Shown: positions 1 through 9,208 of the stretch, in pieces | Numbering within the stretch: position 1 is the first letter of the stretch | How the letters are laid out: each line of letters starts with the position of its first letter | Source of the DNA: an uncultured Muribaculaceae bacterium | GTDB lineage: Bacteria; Bacteroidota; Bacteroidia; Bacteroidales; Muribaculaceae | Assembly (NCBI GenBank): GCA_934555895.1 | Contig: CAKTFH010000020.1 | Location: 1 to 43,952, forward strand | DNA: 43,952 nt | Reading direction: 5' to 3' | Program-made: the position numbers and the translations under genes | The notes under the pieces: model-generated | Databases searched by the model: none | What the model saw: the letters and a program-made list of their open reading frames with translations, nothing else | What the model was told of the DNA's origin: nothing

Positions 1-43
1 CAACTTCTCCGTTTTGTCTATCTATCAAAGGTTTTACCTAATA

Positions 44-75
44 TTTCCGTATCTCACTATTTATCGCTAACTTTG
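44..75 (+). promoter_or_regulatory. Bacteroidetes-type promoter of ispE
   Basis: A perfect -7 box TAACTTTG lies at 68-75, with a near-match -33 box TTTC at 44-47 and a 20-nt spacer between them. The ispE ATG follows at 96, giving a leader of roughly 15-20 nt. The box and spacing match the primary sigma factor consensus of Bacteroides. The start site is inferred. Confidence 0.6.
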
Positions 76-95
76 CACTACAAACTACGCTAAAA

Positions 96-941
96 ATGAT
101 CTGCTTTCCCAACGCTAAAATAAACTTAGGACTGAATATTCTAAACCGTCGCCCCGACGGCTATCATAATCTCGATACTGTGATGATTCCGGTGAACTGG
201 ACCGACATTCTCGAAATCGTGCCCGCCGACGGCCTCTGCGACTCTCTTACCGTGACAGGAAGAGTGGTTGACTGCGAACCTGAAAAAAATCTCGTAATGA
301 AAGCTGTCAAGGCTCTGCGGACTAAATGCGACTTCCCTGCTGTAGAAATCCATCTCCATAAAATCATACCAGATGGTGCCGGGCTTGGCGGCGGTTCGGC
401 CGATGCCGCCTTTACCCTTACTACGCTCAGGCAGCTCTTCAATCTGCCGCTCAGCGATGTAGAGCTGTCGGATATTGCGGCTACACTCGGTGCCGACTGT
501 CCGATGTTCGTGACAAACCGGGCATCACACTGCACTGGCACAGGCACCATCCTTTCCACAATTGACAACCCCATCCCCAAGGGCACCATAGTGGCGATTG
601 TAAAACCGCCTGTAAGTGTAAGTACCAAAGAAGCATATGCACATGTACTTCCGGCTGAGCCCGCCACTCCCCTCTCAAGCCTCCTGAAAGAGCTAAAACC
701 GGAGTGCTGGCAGGGTAAAATTGTCAACGATTTTGAAGCGTCGGTTTTTCCGGCACATCCTTTACTGCCACAGATTAAGCAATATCTGCTCGAAGCCGGT
801 GCTTTCTATGCATCCATGAGCGGTAGCGGCTCGGCACTTTTCGGTCTTTTCAAGTCAGGGAGCACCGATGAATCCGCACTGTCGGACCGCCTGGCAGAAA
901 GCTTCCCGGAATGCGACATCCGCGTCAGTCTCATGCAGTAA
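96..941 (+). CDS. ispE: 4-diphosphocytidyl-2-C-methyl-D-erythritol kinase
   Basis: IspE phosphorylates CDP-methylerythritol at the 2-hydroxyl in the cytosolic MEP pathway that makes isoprenoid precursors. The 281-residue length is normal for the family. The N-terminus contains the IspE pattern A-K-I-N-L-G-L and a substrate-binding stretch R-R-P-D-G-Y-H. The GHMP-kinase ATP loop PDGAGLGGGSADAA lies at about residues 92-105, and a C-terminal glycine/serine motif MSGSGSALFG is present. The ATG at 96 directly precedes the conserved N-terminus and sits just downstream of a TAACTTTG promoter, so the start is well supported. A 142-nt gap separates it from grpE, so it may be monocistronic. Nothing is unusual in the active-site motifs. 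Confidence 0.96.
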   Translation: MICFPNAKINLGLNILNRRPDGYHNLDTVMIPVNWTDILEIVPADGLCDSLTVTGRVVDCEPEKNLVMKAVKALRTKCDFPAVEIHLHKIIPDGAGLGGGSADAAFTLTTLRQLFNLPLSDVELSDIAATLGADCPMFVTNRASHCTGTGTILSTIDNPIPKGTIVAIVKPPVSVSTKEAYAHVLPAEPATPLSSLLKELKPECWQGKIVNDFEASVFPAHPLLPQIKQYLLEAGAFYASMSGSGSALFGLFKSGSTDESALSDRLAESFPECDIRVSLMQ

Positions 942-1083
942 ACCTAACAAGCCCTGATGTTGTTATTTCTATGAATAATGCCTTAAAACACACTTTTTGC
1001 TCAAAGTCGGCAGAAAGAACCTTTTGGCAAAGTTTTTGCATGCATCCAGCATACGGAAAAACGAATAAAAAACAACAACATAA

Positions 1084-1686
1084 ATGAGTCACAAGAACAA
1101 CAAAACCGCCAATAACGCCCCCGAAGAGGGCAAAAAGCCTGTAATGGAAGACAATGGCGTTGAAATCAACGATGTGCAGCCTGAAGAGCAAGCTGAGGCT
1201 GTAACAGAGGAAGGCTCCGATCTTGAAGCACTCAAGACACTGCTTGAGCAAAAGGAACAGGAAGTAGCCAAGGAGAAGAAGGAATATCTTTTCCTTATGG
1301 CAGAGTTTGACAACTTCCGCAAACGCACGGTGCGCGAGCGCGCCGACCTCATCAAAAACGCTTCTGAGAAAGCCCTTCAGGGTCTTCTTCCTATAGTCGA
1401 TGACTTCGAGCGTGGCCTCGACGCCATCAGCGAAAGTTCCGATGCCGATGCCGTTAAAGAGGGTATGAGACTTATATACAATAAATTTGTAAAATATCTC
1501 GCCGACAACGGTGTCAAGGAAATTGAGTCGACCGGCAAGCCGTTCGATACTGAAATACACGAGGCTGTGGCAATGATACCCGCTGCCTCCGAAGAAGAAA
1601 AAGGTATTGTGAAAGACACTGTACAGAAGGGTTATACCATCAACGACAAAGTGCTCCGCCATGCCAAAGTGGTAGTGGCCCAGTAA
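1084..1686 (+). CDS. grpE: Nucleotide exchange factor GrpE
   Basis: GrpE releases ADP from DnaK and so drives the Hsp70 folding cycle with DnaJ. The 200-residue protein has an acidic, low-complexity N-terminus (about residues 1-45), a long charged helix rich in E, K and Q (about 45-80) that would form the dimer coiled coil, and the family motif around AEFDNFRKRTVRER. The C-terminal beta domain contains KPFDTEIHEAVAMIP and ends with LRHAKVVVAQ, both typical. It lies 36 nt upstream of dnaJ on the same strand, so the two are almost certainly cotranscribed. dnaK is not in the window. No clear TAnnTTTG promoter was found in the 142 nt upstream, so a heat-shock or other promoter class is possible. 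Confidence 0.96.
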   Translation: MSHKNNKTANNAPEEGKKPVMEDNGVEINDVQPEEQAEAVTEEGSDLEALKTLLEQKEQEVAKEKKEYLFLMAEFDNFRKRTVRERADLIKNASEKALQGLLPIVDDFERGLDAISESSDADAVKEGMRLIYNKFVKYLADNGVKEIESTGKPFDTEIHEAVAMIPAASEEEKGIVKDTVQKGYTINDKVLRHAKVVVAQ

Positions 1687-1722
1687 AGTAAACTCTTTCA
1701 CAATCCAAAAAACACAATCACG

Positions 1723-2907
1723 ATGGATAATAAGAGAGACTATTATGAAGTGCTTGGGGTAAGCAAAACCGCCACACCCGACGAAATAAAGAAAGCCTAC
1801 CGCAAGCTCGCCATAAAATACCATCCCGACAAAAACCCGGGAGACAAGGAGGCCGAGGAGAAATTCAAAGAAGCCGCCGAGGCATATGAAGTGCTCTCCA
1901 ACGAGGAAAAGCGCCAGAAGTACGACCAGTTCGGTCATTCAATGGGTCCTCAGGGATTCGGAGGAGGTGCCGGAGGTTATGGCGGTTTCAGCGCCGGAGG
2001 CATGTCGATGGAAGATATTTTCGCTCAGTTCGGCGACATCTTCGGTGGCCATTTCGGCGGTGGTTTCGGCGGTTTCGGCGGAGCTACAGGCGGCCGGGCA
2101 CGCCGTCAGAAGCAGCAGCGCAGAGGTTCCGACCTCCGCATTACCGTAAAACTCAGCCTTCAGGAAATTCTGAGCGGTGCCGACAAGACCCTCAAGATAC
2201 CTACCAATGTGAAATGCTCACATTGCAACGGCACCGGAGCTAAAGACGGCACAGCGTTCGTCACCTGCCCCACTTGCCACGGTTCAGGTACAGTGACTCA
2301 GGTAGTGAACGGTATCTTCGGCCCGCAGGAAGCGGTCGGTGTTTGCCCGCAGTGCGAAGGCGACGGCAAGGTTATACAGCAGCAGTGCCAGTACTGTCAC
2401 GGCGAAGGCATTGAGAAGAAAGATGAACTCGTGTCGTTCCATATACCGGCCGGCGTAACTGACGGTATGACACTCACCGTACGTGGCAAAGGCAATGCCC
2501 CGCGTCACGGCGGAGTAAACGGCGACCTCCTTGTTGTAATTCAAGAGATAAAGCATCCTGAGCTTATACGCGACGGCAACGATGTGATTTACAACCTCAT
2601 GCTCGATGTTCCTACCGCAGTGTTGGGCGGAAGTGTGGAAGTGCCCACAATCACCGGACGAGCAAGGCTCAATATTACTCCCGGCACACAGCCCGGCAAG
2701 GTTCTGCGTCTGCGCGGCAAAGGGCTGCCGGAATACAATAGCCGTGCCACAGGCGACGAACTTATCAATGTGATGGTCTACATACCTGAAACTATCACCT
2801 CTGAAGAGAAACAGGCATTCGAGTCGATGAAAGGTAAACCGGAAATGGAGCCCTCTGAAGCCACGAAACACCGTCTCTTCTCTAAACTCAAACACATTTT
2901 CGAGTAA
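1723..2907 (+). CDS. dnaJ: Chaperone protein DnaJ (type I Hsp40)
   Basis: DnaJ delivers unfolded clients to DnaK and stimulates its ATPase. All type I domains are visible in 394 residues. The J domain covers about residues 5-70, with the HPD motif at 34-36. A Gly/Phe-rich linker follows at about 75-125 and is unusually long and glycine-dense. The cysteine-rich zinc domain spans about 165-229, with the four repeats [24 protein letters not shown] and CQYCHGEG. Two beta-barrel substrate-binding domains and a C-terminal dimerisation segment complete the protein. It follows grpE closely and ends before a strong hairpin shared with the convergent gene. Start and function are clear. Confidence 0.97.
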   Translation: MDNKRDYYEVLGVSKTATPDEIKKAYRKLAIKYHPDKNPGDKEAEEKFKEAAEAYEVLSNEEKRQKYDQFGHSMGPQGFGGGAGGYGGFSAGGMSMEDIFAQFGDIFGGHFGGGFGGFGGATGGRARRQKQQRRGSDLRITVKLSLQEILSGADKTLKIPTNVKCSHCNGTGAKDGTAFVTCPTCHGSGTVTQVVNGIFGPQEAVGVCPQCEGDGKVIQQQCQYCHGEGIEKKDELVSFHIPAGVTDGMTLTVRGKGNAPRHGGVNGDLLVVIQEIKHPELIRDGNDVIYNLMLDVPTAVLGGSVEVPTITGRARLNITPGTQPGKVLRLRGKGLPEYNSRATGDELINVMVYIPETITSEEKQAFESMKGKPEMEPSEATKHRLFSKLKHIFE

Positions 2908-2933
2908 GCGGATTTACGAACAGACATAAATAT

Positions 2934-2975
2934 ACCGGAAGGGCTGCCACTAATCCTTGTGACAGCCCTTCCGGT
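2934..2975. terminator. Bidirectional hairpin terminator between dnaJ and the CBM9-like gene
   Basis: An inverted repeat has 17-nt arms at 2934-2950 and 2959-2975 with one mismatch and an 8-nt loop. It lies between convergent genes and is followed on the plus strand by a T-rich stretch. It fits a terminator serving both strands. Confidence 0.75.
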
Positions 2976-2997
2976 GTATTTTGTCAGACTCTTTTAT

Positions 2998-3663
2998 TCA
3001 ATCAAGCACTATCTCACCGAAATATTCCGGGCGATGGAAATCGGGGTCTGGCGTGTGAATGGGCACCCAGCTGAGATAATGAGGCTGTGATGTGGCTGAA
3101 GCGCACTTATTGAAGTTACCGCGCATATGCAGAGGCTTCCCCTCATATTCATATCCAAGCAGCTCAAGAGAAATTGCCATCGCCACACTCCATATGAAAG
3201 AACCCTCCACCTCTTCGAAAGGCCTTGTGCCAACCGATGTATAACGTTTTATCTTTTTAAGTCCCACCTCATCAAGAGGCTCGCATGCACCGTCGGCTGT
3301 ACATCGGGCTACATTCATGGTGCCCACACAATTAAGCTCAAAAGTCCAGTATGCATCGCTGTTCTTGTCGGGAGCAACATAAAATTCCACACACGAATCT
3401 TCGCTCACAGGCGAATTATCATGGAAGTTCACAGCACGCAGATAGTTGCATCGCACCAGAAAATCTATATAAAGAAAACGGTTGGAATGCGCTGCCGTTA
3501 CCACCGTCAGTGGTCTATAAGGGAATTTGTCAGGCCAGTTGAGCGATTCCACCGAGAAACGCGCTCCTATCTCTTCAAGCGCATTGGCTACCTGCTCCAT
3601 TGGCAGCGAATCAAGGGTCGGATTATAGGGAATATGCAGGGGAACGATCGCGTTTGCTGTCAT
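2998..3663 (-). CDS. Carbohydrate-binding family 9-like protein
   Basis: The protein resembles the CBM9-like beta-sandwich proteins common in Bacteroidales: aromatic strands such as RFLYIDFLVR, the segment EDSCVEFYVAP, a middle W-T-F-E-L-N-C-V-G stretch and a C-terminal HYLSWVP. It has no signal peptide or lipobox, so it may be cytoplasmic, unlike most xylanase-linked CBM9 modules. The start is set at the ATG at 3663; the codon six bases upstream is TTG and less likely. It follows the LysE-type gene by about 24 nt on the same strand, so the two probably share a transcript. Ligand and role are unknown; binding of a sugar or glycoconjugate is inferred only from the fold. Confidence 0.7.
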   Translation of the reverse strand: MTANAIVPLHIPYNPTLDSLPMEQVANALEEIGARFSVESLNWPDKFPYRPLTVVTAAHSNRFLYIDFLVRCNYLRAVNFHDNSPVSEDSCVEFYVAPDKNSDAYWTFELNCVGTMNVARCTADGACEPLDEVGLKKIKRYTSVGTRPFEEVEGSFIWSVAMAISLELLGYEYEGKPLHMRGNFNKCASATSQPHYLSWVPIHTPDPDFHRPEYFGEIVLD

Positions 3664-3687
3664 AGTCAATGTTGTGAAGTTGTCAAA

Positions 3688-4332
3688 TCAATGAAAAAGC
3701 AGCCCCGTGATGCCCTTGTAAAGGCCCACGATGGCCATAATGGTAAGTAATGTGCCGATGATGCGGTTAAATATCCAGAGCGAGCGCATATTGAAATGTG
3801 CACGCACTTTGTCTACAAAAAAAGTGATGAGCCACCACCAGAGAAGCGCTCCTCCAAAAATACTTGCGTAACCGAGTATGTAATGATAATATCTGAACTC
3901 TGGCACTACAAAGTTGAATCGGGCGAAAAGACCAATTATAAAGAATAATATCAACGGATTGGCTACAGTAAACAAAAAGCCGGTTCCCAAGTCTTTCCAG
4001 AATGTATTCGGAGTCTCATCAGGTTTCTTAAGCTCTGTTGCCGGATTCTTGCGAAACAAGTAGAATGCGAAAACTATAAGCACGATGCTGCCTACAATCT
4101 GCAGAAGCATCTCTTTCGACTCTATGAAATCAGTGACAAACGAGATGCCAAGCCCCGCCAGCAGGCAGTAAGTAAAATCAGATATCGCCGCACCCACACC
4201 GGTAAACAGTGCTGCATGGCGCCCTTTGTTGAGAGTGCGCTGTATCACCAGCATCCCCACCGGCCCCATCGGTGCAGAGATGAAGATGCCTATCAGAAGG
4301 CCTGAGCTGACTATGTGCCATATCGATTCCAT
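3688..4332 (-). CDS. LysE-family membrane exporter
   Basis: This is a polytopic inner-membrane protein of about 214 residues with six hydrophobic segments. It has the LysE/RhtB family hallmark near the N-terminus, LLIGIFISAPMGPVGMLVIQ, including the conserved P-x-G-P. Relatives export amino acids such as lysine, threonine or homoserine lactones, but the substrate cannot be told from sequence. Two ATGs are possible, at 4356 and 4332. I chose 4332 because a near-perfect promoter (-33 TTTG at 4375-4372 and -7 TAATTTTG at 4351-4344) would start transcription downstream of the 4356 ATG. It probably heads a two-gene operon with the CBM9-like gene. Confidence 0.85.
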   Translation of the reverse strand: MESIWHIVSSGLLIGIFISAPMGPVGMLVIQRTLNKGRHAALFTGVGAAISDFTYCLLAGLGISFVTDFIESKEMLLQIVGSIVLIVFAFYLFRKNPATELKKPDETPNTFWKDLGTGFLFTVANPLILFFIIGLFARFNFVVPEFRYYHYILGYASIFGGALLWWWLITFFVDKVRAHFNMRSLWIFNRIIGTLLTIMAIVGLYKGITGLLFH

Positions 4333-4343
4333 ACGCGCAAACA

Positions 4344-4375
4344 CAAAATTAGGCATAATCTGTTAAAGCCGCAAA
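4344..4375 (-). promoter_or_regulatory. Promoter of the LysE-family gene
   Basis: On the minus strand there is a -33 TTTG (4375-4372), a spacer of exactly 20 nt and a -7 TAATTTTG (4351-4344), then 11 nt to the ATG at 4332. The -33 box lies in the left arm of an 8-bp inverted repeat (4368-4375 with 4389-4396) that could be an operator in the lysE/priA intergenic region. Confidence 0.65.
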
Positions 4376-4485
4376 CTTTCGATTATGTTTTGCGGCAAGT
4401 GTATAAATATTCACCTTTTAGTCCAATTTCACACTTTGACCGATTTGATTTTAATCTTACGATGTGAAATCTCGGCGTTTTTGCG

Positions 4486-4493
4486 TAAATTTG
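4486..4493 (+). promoter_or_regulatory. -7 box of priA, giving a leaderless start
   Basis: A perfect TAAATTTG at 4486-4493 ends only five bases before the priA ATG at 4499. If it acts as a standard Bacteroidetes -7 element, transcription starts at or next to the A of the ATG. No good -33 box is visible 20 nt upstream, so the call is moderate. Confidence 0.5.
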
Positions 4494-4498
4494 TGGTG

Positions 4499-7003
4499 AT
4501 GCAGACATCGGATAACAGCTACAGTCTATTTCAGGCAGGACCGCCGCAACTTGTGGAGGTGCTTTTGCCATTGCCGCTTGAGGCTACATTCACATATAGG
4601 ATACCACCGGAAACAGGTGCCCGAGTGGATGTGGGTTATCGGGTGATTGTGCCTTTCGGCCGCAAAAAATTCTATACCGGCATCGTAACGGGACTTCCGT
4701 CTAAAGCACCGGAGGGTATGGAACTGAAAGATGTGGCCATGGTTCTCGACAGCCATCCCGTAGTACGACATCCACAACTGAAACTATGGAAATGGATAGC
4801 CGACTACTATCTCTGCGCAGAAGGAGATGTTCTTAAAGCCGCCCTCCCTGCCGGCATGAAAATTGAGAGCGAGACATTCGTGGAGTTCAATCCCGACATG
4901 CCCCCAACCGATATGCCCGATTTCACGGAAGTGGAAGCAGAGATTGTGCAGCTGCTGCAACACGAAAACAAGGGATTGAGCGTCAACACCATCACTTCCA
5001 GACTTGAAGGACGGCGCGGTGTAGCCACATCTATTCATCGTCTCATAGAGAGTGGAGTGCTCATCATCTCTGAAAAACTCGTCGAACGCTATCGCGTAAA
5101 GCATGAAGCCTTCGTTAGCTTCGCTTTTCCGCCCGATGCCACTCAGGAGGCATTTGCAAAGCTAAAAGGAGCACCCAAACAGGAACAGCTCCTTTTAGCT
5201 ATGCTACAGTTGACCGGCTATGCACGCGGAGGTGCCTCAGAAATCAGCCGTGAAGCGCTCATGGAGAAAGCCGCCGTCACACCGGCCATACTGCAGGCAG
5301 TGGCAAAAAAAGGTGTTCTTCGACTTTTCAAAAAAGAGATTAACCGATTCCGCTTCACCGGCACTCCCACCCGCGAACTTCCTCAGCTGAGTGCGGCACA
5401 GAGCAAGGCTCTCGACGAGATACACCGTTCATGGCTCACCAAACAGGTGACTCTGCTCCATGGCGTGACCTCAAGCGGCAAAACCGAAATATATATTCAT
5501 CTCATAGATTTCGTGCTACGGCGTGGCGAACAGGCATTGATGCTAGTGCCGGAAATAGCGCTCACCACACAGCTCACACGAAGACTTCAGAGCGTTTTCG
5601 GCGACCGCGTGATAATCTACCACTCCCGTTTCACCGACAATGAGCGCGTGGATATCTGGAAACGCCTGCTACACGACTCCTCGCCAGCTGTAGTGCTCGG
5701 TCCACGCTCGGCGGTATTTCTGCCGTTTGCCAAACTCGGACTCGTGATTGTCGACGAGGAGCATGAGCAGAGTTATAAGCAGTTTGACCCGGCTCCGCGT
5801 TATCACGGGCGCGATGTAGCCACGGTGCTCGCCTCAATGCACGGTGCCCGCACTCTGCTCGGCTCGGCGACACCGGCAATCGACACTTATTATAAGGCAA
5901 AAGAGGGTAAATTCGGGCTTGTGGAACTCACCGAACGCTATGGAGCGGTAGAGCTGCCGACCATAAATATAGTCGACATGAAGGCCGCGCAGAGGGCAAA
6001 AGCCGTCAGCGGAACATTCGCCATACAAACCCGCACCATGGCACTCGAAGCGCTCGGACGCGGAGCCCAGGTGATAATGTTTCAAAACAGACGCGGCTAT
6101 GCACCGCTAACCCGATGCCGCCAATGCGCCTGGGTTCCTCGATGCGAGCAGTGCGATGTGGCGCTCACTTACCACAGTCATCTCCGGCAACTTCAGTGCC
6201 ACTACTGCGGAGCTGTTTATCCTTTACCCACAGTTTGCCCACAGTGTCATGAGCCGTCAATAGACACTTTAGGTTACGGAACCGAGCGCATTGAAGAGGA
6301 GGTAGAACAACTGTTCCAAGGCCACAAAATGCTTAGGATGGACCTCGACACCACCCGCAACAAAAACTCATATTCACAGATAATCGACGATTTTTCGGAA
6401 CGCCGGGCCTCCATTCTTGTCGGCACACAGATGGTTACCAAAGGTCTCGATTTCGGAGGGGTTGAAATGGTGGCTGTACTCAATGCCGACTCAATAATAA
6501 ATTATCCTGATTTTCGCTCGGCAGAACGTGCTTTCTGCATGCTCGAGCAGGTAGCCGGAAGAGCCGGAAGGCGTGCCGGAGCACCTGGAAATGTCGTGGT
6601 CCAGACCTATCAGCCGACTCACCCTGTGCTCCGCTTTGTAAGCGATCACAACTATGCGGCATATTTCGCATATGAGATAGACGAGCGCCGTCGATTCACA
6701 TATCCACCTTTCTCGCGCATCATCTACATCTATCTAAAACATCGCGACCCGGCCGCGTTGCGGTTTATTGCCGAAGCGTATGCCAGTCACCTGCGGCAAC
6801 TGTTAGGTAACCGTGTTTTCGGACCGGAGGAACCCACTGTAAGTCGCGTGCAGGGCCTTTACATTCGCAAGATAATGCTGAAAGTGGAGGTCTCCGCTTC
6901 TATGCCGAAAGTAAAGGAGCTATTGCGTCAGACTTATATCAGCCTCCATGCTCATCCGCAGATGAAAGGAGTCACGCTATATTACGATGTAGATCCTCAG
7001 TAA
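4499..7003 (+). CDS. priA: Primosomal protein N' (replication restart helicase PriA)
   Basis: PriA recognises stalled or repaired forks and reloads the replisome. With the start at 4499 the protein has 834 residues, normal for the family. It shows an N-terminal 3'-end-binding domain (LPLPLEATFTYRIP), Walker A GVTSSGKTE near residues 321-329, the helicase DEEH box starting at residue 419, and helicase C-terminal motifs including GRGAQVIMFQNRRGYAPL and VAGRAGRR. The zinc-binding Cys pairs CRQC, CEQC, CHYC and CPQC are complete. The open frame runs upstream to 4385, but that extension is not conserved in type, and a TAAATTTG box immediately precedes the 4499 ATG. The stop lies 19 nt from the convergent symporter gene, with no room for a separate terminator. 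Confidence 0.96.
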   Translation: MQTSDNSYSLFQAGPPQLVEVLLPLPLEATFTYRIPPETGARVDVGYRVIVPFGRKKFYTGIVTGLPSKAPEGMELKDVAMVLDSHPVVRHPQLKLWKWIADYYLCAEGDVLKAALPAGMKIESETFVEFNPDMPPTDMPDFTEVEAEIVQLLQHENKGLSVNTITSRLEGRRGVATSIHRLIESGVLIISEKLVERYRVKHEAFVSFAFPPDATQEAFAKLKGAPKQEQLLLAMLQLTGYARGGASEISREALMEKAAVTPAILQAVAKKGVLRLFKKEINRFRFTGTPTRELPQLSAAQSKALDEIHRSWLTKQVTLLHGVTSSGKTEIYIHLIDFVLRRGEQALMLVPEIALTTQLTRRLQSVFGDRVIIYHSRFTDNERVDIWKRLLHDSSPAVVLGPRSAVFLPFAKLGLVIVDEEHEQSYKQFDPAPRYHGRDVATVLASMHGARTLLGSATPAIDTYYKAKEGKFGLVELTERYGAVELPTINIVDMKAAQRAKAVSGTFAIQTRTMALEALGRGAQVIMFQNRRGYAPLTRCRQCAWVPRCEQCDVALTYHSHLRQLQCHYCGAVYPLPTVCPQCHEPSIDTLGYGTERIEEEVEQLFQGHKMLRMDLDTTRNKNSYSQIIDDFSERRASILVGTQMVTKGLDFGGVEMVAVLNADSIINYPDFRSAERAFCMLEQVAGRAGRRAGAPGNVVVQTYQPTHPVLRFVSDHNYAAYFAYEIDERRRFTYPPFSRIIYIYLKHRDPAALRFIAEAYASHLRQLLGNRVFGPEEPTVSRVQGLYIRKIMLKVEVSASMPKVKELLRQTYISLHAHPQMKGVTLYYDVDPQ

Positions 7004-7022
7004 CGTTCGGCAATCTCCCCAA

Positions 7023-8399
7023 TCAGTGGATAAGGCCCGACAGGAACACAAGTGCGATACACACCGGAGCTACATAACGCAGGCAGAATATCATCACACT
7101 GACTATTATCTTCAGGAATCGCCCCGGACGGTTCACACCCATAAGGAGCTCCGACCGCACCAGCGATCGTTTGAGCACCCATCCTACGAAAATGCTTATC
7201 AGCATGCCGCCGAGCGGCAGCAATACATTGGATGACACGAAATCGAAGAGGTCGAAAAACGTAAGGCCGAAGATGCGGATGTCGTTGAGGCATCCGAACG
7301 AAAGCGCACAAAGCACTCCCAAAAACACGGCGACTGCCATGTTGACATTCACAGCCTTTTTGCGGCTCATGCCTTTCTCCTCTGTCAGCCATGCAATAGA
7401 AATCTCACTCATCGACACTGTGGATGTGAGTGACGCCATGAAAAGCAAAACAAAGAAGAGCACTCCCCAGATGCGACCGCCCGCCATGCTTCCGAATATC
7501 GACGGAAGCACTTCATAGACAAGACGCGGACCAGCTGCAGGTTCCTGACCGAAGGTGAATACCGCAGGGAAAATCATCACGCCGGCAAGTATCGCCACGA
7601 GCAAATCAAGAAAAGCAGTCATGGACGCGGTGCGCACAAGCGGGACATCTTTCGAAAAATAACTCGAATATGTAATGAGGCATCCGAGGCCAAGACTGAG
7701 CGAGAAAAAAGCCTGTCCCATGGCGCTGAGCACCACATCAGATGTGAGCTTGGAGAAATCAGGTTTGAAAAGGAAGCGTAATCCTTCGGCCGCCCCCGGC
7801 AACATCAGTGAATTGACGCAGAAAGCCAATATGATTACAAACAGACACGGCATCAACACGTTCGACATACGCTCAATGCCTTTATCCACCCCGCAGCGAA
7901 GCACTATATAATTAATCAGTAGAAATATCACAGTCCATAATGCCGGACGCCAGTTGCTTGCGCTCATGCTGTCAAAACGGGCATGAAGGTCCTCGGCACT
8001 GCAACCGTCGAACCCCTGAAAGGCAGCATCGAATGCATACTCCATGGTCCAGCCCGCTACCACCGAATAGAAACCAAGAATCAAAATCGAGGAAAGGAGT
8101 CCTCCGAACCCTATCACACCCCACAGACGACCGCTACGCTCGCCGACTAACTGGCGGAAGGCGCTGCGCACATTGGCGCCAGTGTGACGCCCTATAACAA
8201 ACTCGGCACATACTACAGGCAAACCAACAATCAGCACCATAAGTATATTCACGATAAGGAAAGCACCGCCACCTCCCTCACCAGCCTCATACGGAAATCG
8301 CCATATGTTGCCAAGTCCTACTGCCGAACCTACAGTTACTGCCACCACTCCAAGCCGAGTGGTGAACTGTCCTCTTTTTTCCTTAGATTTCTTTACCAT
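7023..8399 (-). CDS. Sodium-dependent neurotransmitter:sodium symporter family transporter
   Basis: This is a polytopic inner-membrane transporter of the LeuT/NSS fold that couples uptake of amino acids or related amines to sodium. The diagnostic TM1 motif AVGLGNIWRFPY is intact, followed by a glycine-rich G-E-G-G-G-G-A-F stretch. About eleven to twelve hydrophobic segments fit 458 residues. The substrate is not predictable; bacterial members carry leucine, tryptophan, tyrosine and others. The start is set at the ATG at 8399; a TTG four codons upstream is possible but less likely. A possible minus-strand -7 box, TACTTTTG, lies at 8528-8521. The gene stands alone between convergent priA and a divergent small membrane protein. 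Confidence 0.93.
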   Translation of the reverse strand: MVKKSKEKRGQFTTRLGVVAVTVGSAVGLGNIWRFPYEAGEGGGGAFLIVNILMVLIVGLPVVCAEFVIGRHTGANVRSAFRQLVGERSGRLWGVIGFGGLLSSILILGFYSVVAGWTMEYAFDAAFQGFDGCSAEDLHARFDSMSASNWRPALWTVIFLLINYIVLRCGVDKGIERMSNVLMPCLFVIILAFCVNSLMLPGAAEGLRFLFKPDFSKLTSDVVLSAMGQAFFSLSLGLGCLITYSSYFSKDVPLVRTASMTAFLDLLVAILAGVMIFPAVFTFGQEPAAGPRLVYEVLPSIFGSMAGGRIWGVLFFVLLFMASLTSTVSMSEISIAWLTEEKGMSRKKAVNVNMAVAVFLGVLCALSFGCLNDIRIFGLTFFDLFDFVSSNVLLPLGGMLISIFVGWVLKRSLVRSELLMGVNRPGRFLKIIVSVMIFCLRYVAPVCIALVFLSGLIH

Positions 8400-8551
8400 A
8401 TCGATTTTCAAACTCGTTTAGAGTCAGATATAAGCACAATTATTCAATTAGAATATCAGGAACTGAGCAATGCCAAACAACTTTAGCGATAAAACGGAAA
8501 TATTGCAGCCAATATTTCAACAAAAGTAAGAAATCTTTCCTGAACAAAGAT

Positions 8552-8559
8552 TAACTTTG
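8552..8559 (+). promoter_or_regulatory. -7 box upstream of the small membrane protein gene
   Basis: A perfect TAACTTTG lies at 8552-8559, about 60 nt before the chosen ATG at 8622. No clear TTTG is present 20 nt upstream. The minus strand carries TACTTTTG at 8528-8521, so the two divergent genes may have overlapping promoters. Confidence 0.5.
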
Positions 8560-8621
8560 TAAAAAAATTGCATAACAGTAATCATAAGCAGAAAAAGATA
8601 GCCATTTTCAGGAGGAGATGC

Positions 8622-9131
8622 ATGAGTTACGACACTAAATCCAAGCCATATTCCATCGCCCCGTCGCGCATAGCATCTATCCGCGCCAAGAGTATCGTAT
8701 CAAAGCATATGATGCTTTGGGGTATTCCTGTGGCTATCCCTCTCGCTGTTGGAATTGTCACTTCCGACTGGCGATGGCTTGTCGTGGCACTTGCTATCGT
8801 ATTCATAGTCATTCCCATTATTCTTGCGCTGGCATGGCTGAAAGCGCTCCCCTCTTCACCTACGGCTCTTCGTCCACGCACGGTTGAAATTCTCCCGGAA
8901 GGAATCAGAGTGGAGTATCTTCCGTTAAACGATGAAGACACTCACGTGCCTCCTGCCATTACCGTCACATCCGAGGATGTAAAATCCTCGTCATTAAATG
9001 GTTCAACGGCCATAATTACACTCTCAGAGGATAACGAAATGCTGATAGTTCCGCTCAATGTGTTTCCAGATGCGGAAACACGCCGACAGTTCATGGCCCT
9101 TTTCCTTAATCACGAACTCGAAGCAATCTGA
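8622..9131 (+). CDS. Small inner-membrane protein of unknown function
   Basis: I do not recognise a named family. The 169-residue product has a short basic N-terminus, two closely spaced hydrophobic segments at about residues 30-75 (a helical hairpin), and a soluble C-terminal half of about 85 residues. That half looks like a small beta domain, with alternating hydrophobic strands such as VEILPEGIRVEYLP and TAIITLSEDNEMLIVPLNVF. This PH-like, bPH2-type layout is a guess. The start was moved from 8568 to the ATG at 8622 because AGGAGGAG, a rare strong Shine-Dalgarno for this genome, lies at about 8610-8617. The gene is monocistronic and converges on the OB-fold lipoprotein across a hairpin. 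Confidence 0.75.
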   Translation: MSYDTKSKPYSIAPSRIASIRAKSIVSKHMMLWGIPVAIPLAVGIVTSDWRWLVVALAIVFIVIPIILALAWLKALPSSPTALRPRTVEILPEGIRVEYLPLNDEDTHVPPAITVTSEDVKSSSLNGSTAIITLSEDNEMLIVPLNVFPDAETRRQFMALFLNHELEAI

Positions 9132-9147
9132 AATAACCGCATAAAAC

Positions 9148-9187
9148 AACAGAGGCACGCCCACCCAATGGGTAACATGCCTCTGTT
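9148..9187. terminator. Bidirectional hairpin terminator
   Basis: Arms of 12 nt at 9148-9159 and 9176-9187 pair with one G-T-type mismatch, and a second small stem (ACCC/GGGT) sits inside the loop. The hairpin lies between convergent genes and is A-rich before and T-rich after, as expected for a two-way terminator. Confidence 0.7.
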
Positions 9188-9208
9188 TATCAGTTTAAGT
9201 ATCGCTGT

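Noticed and set aside
931..1938. 335-codon open frame on the minus strand across grpE and dnaJ
   Set aside because: It overlaps two certain genes in antisense. Long hydrophobic runs come from reverse-reading of their codon bias, and no domain or start context supports it.
3127..3750. 207-codon open frame on the plus strand opposite the CBM9-like gene
   Set aside because: It is antisense to a gene with recognisable strand motifs and has low-quality, His/Arg/Cys-rich composition.
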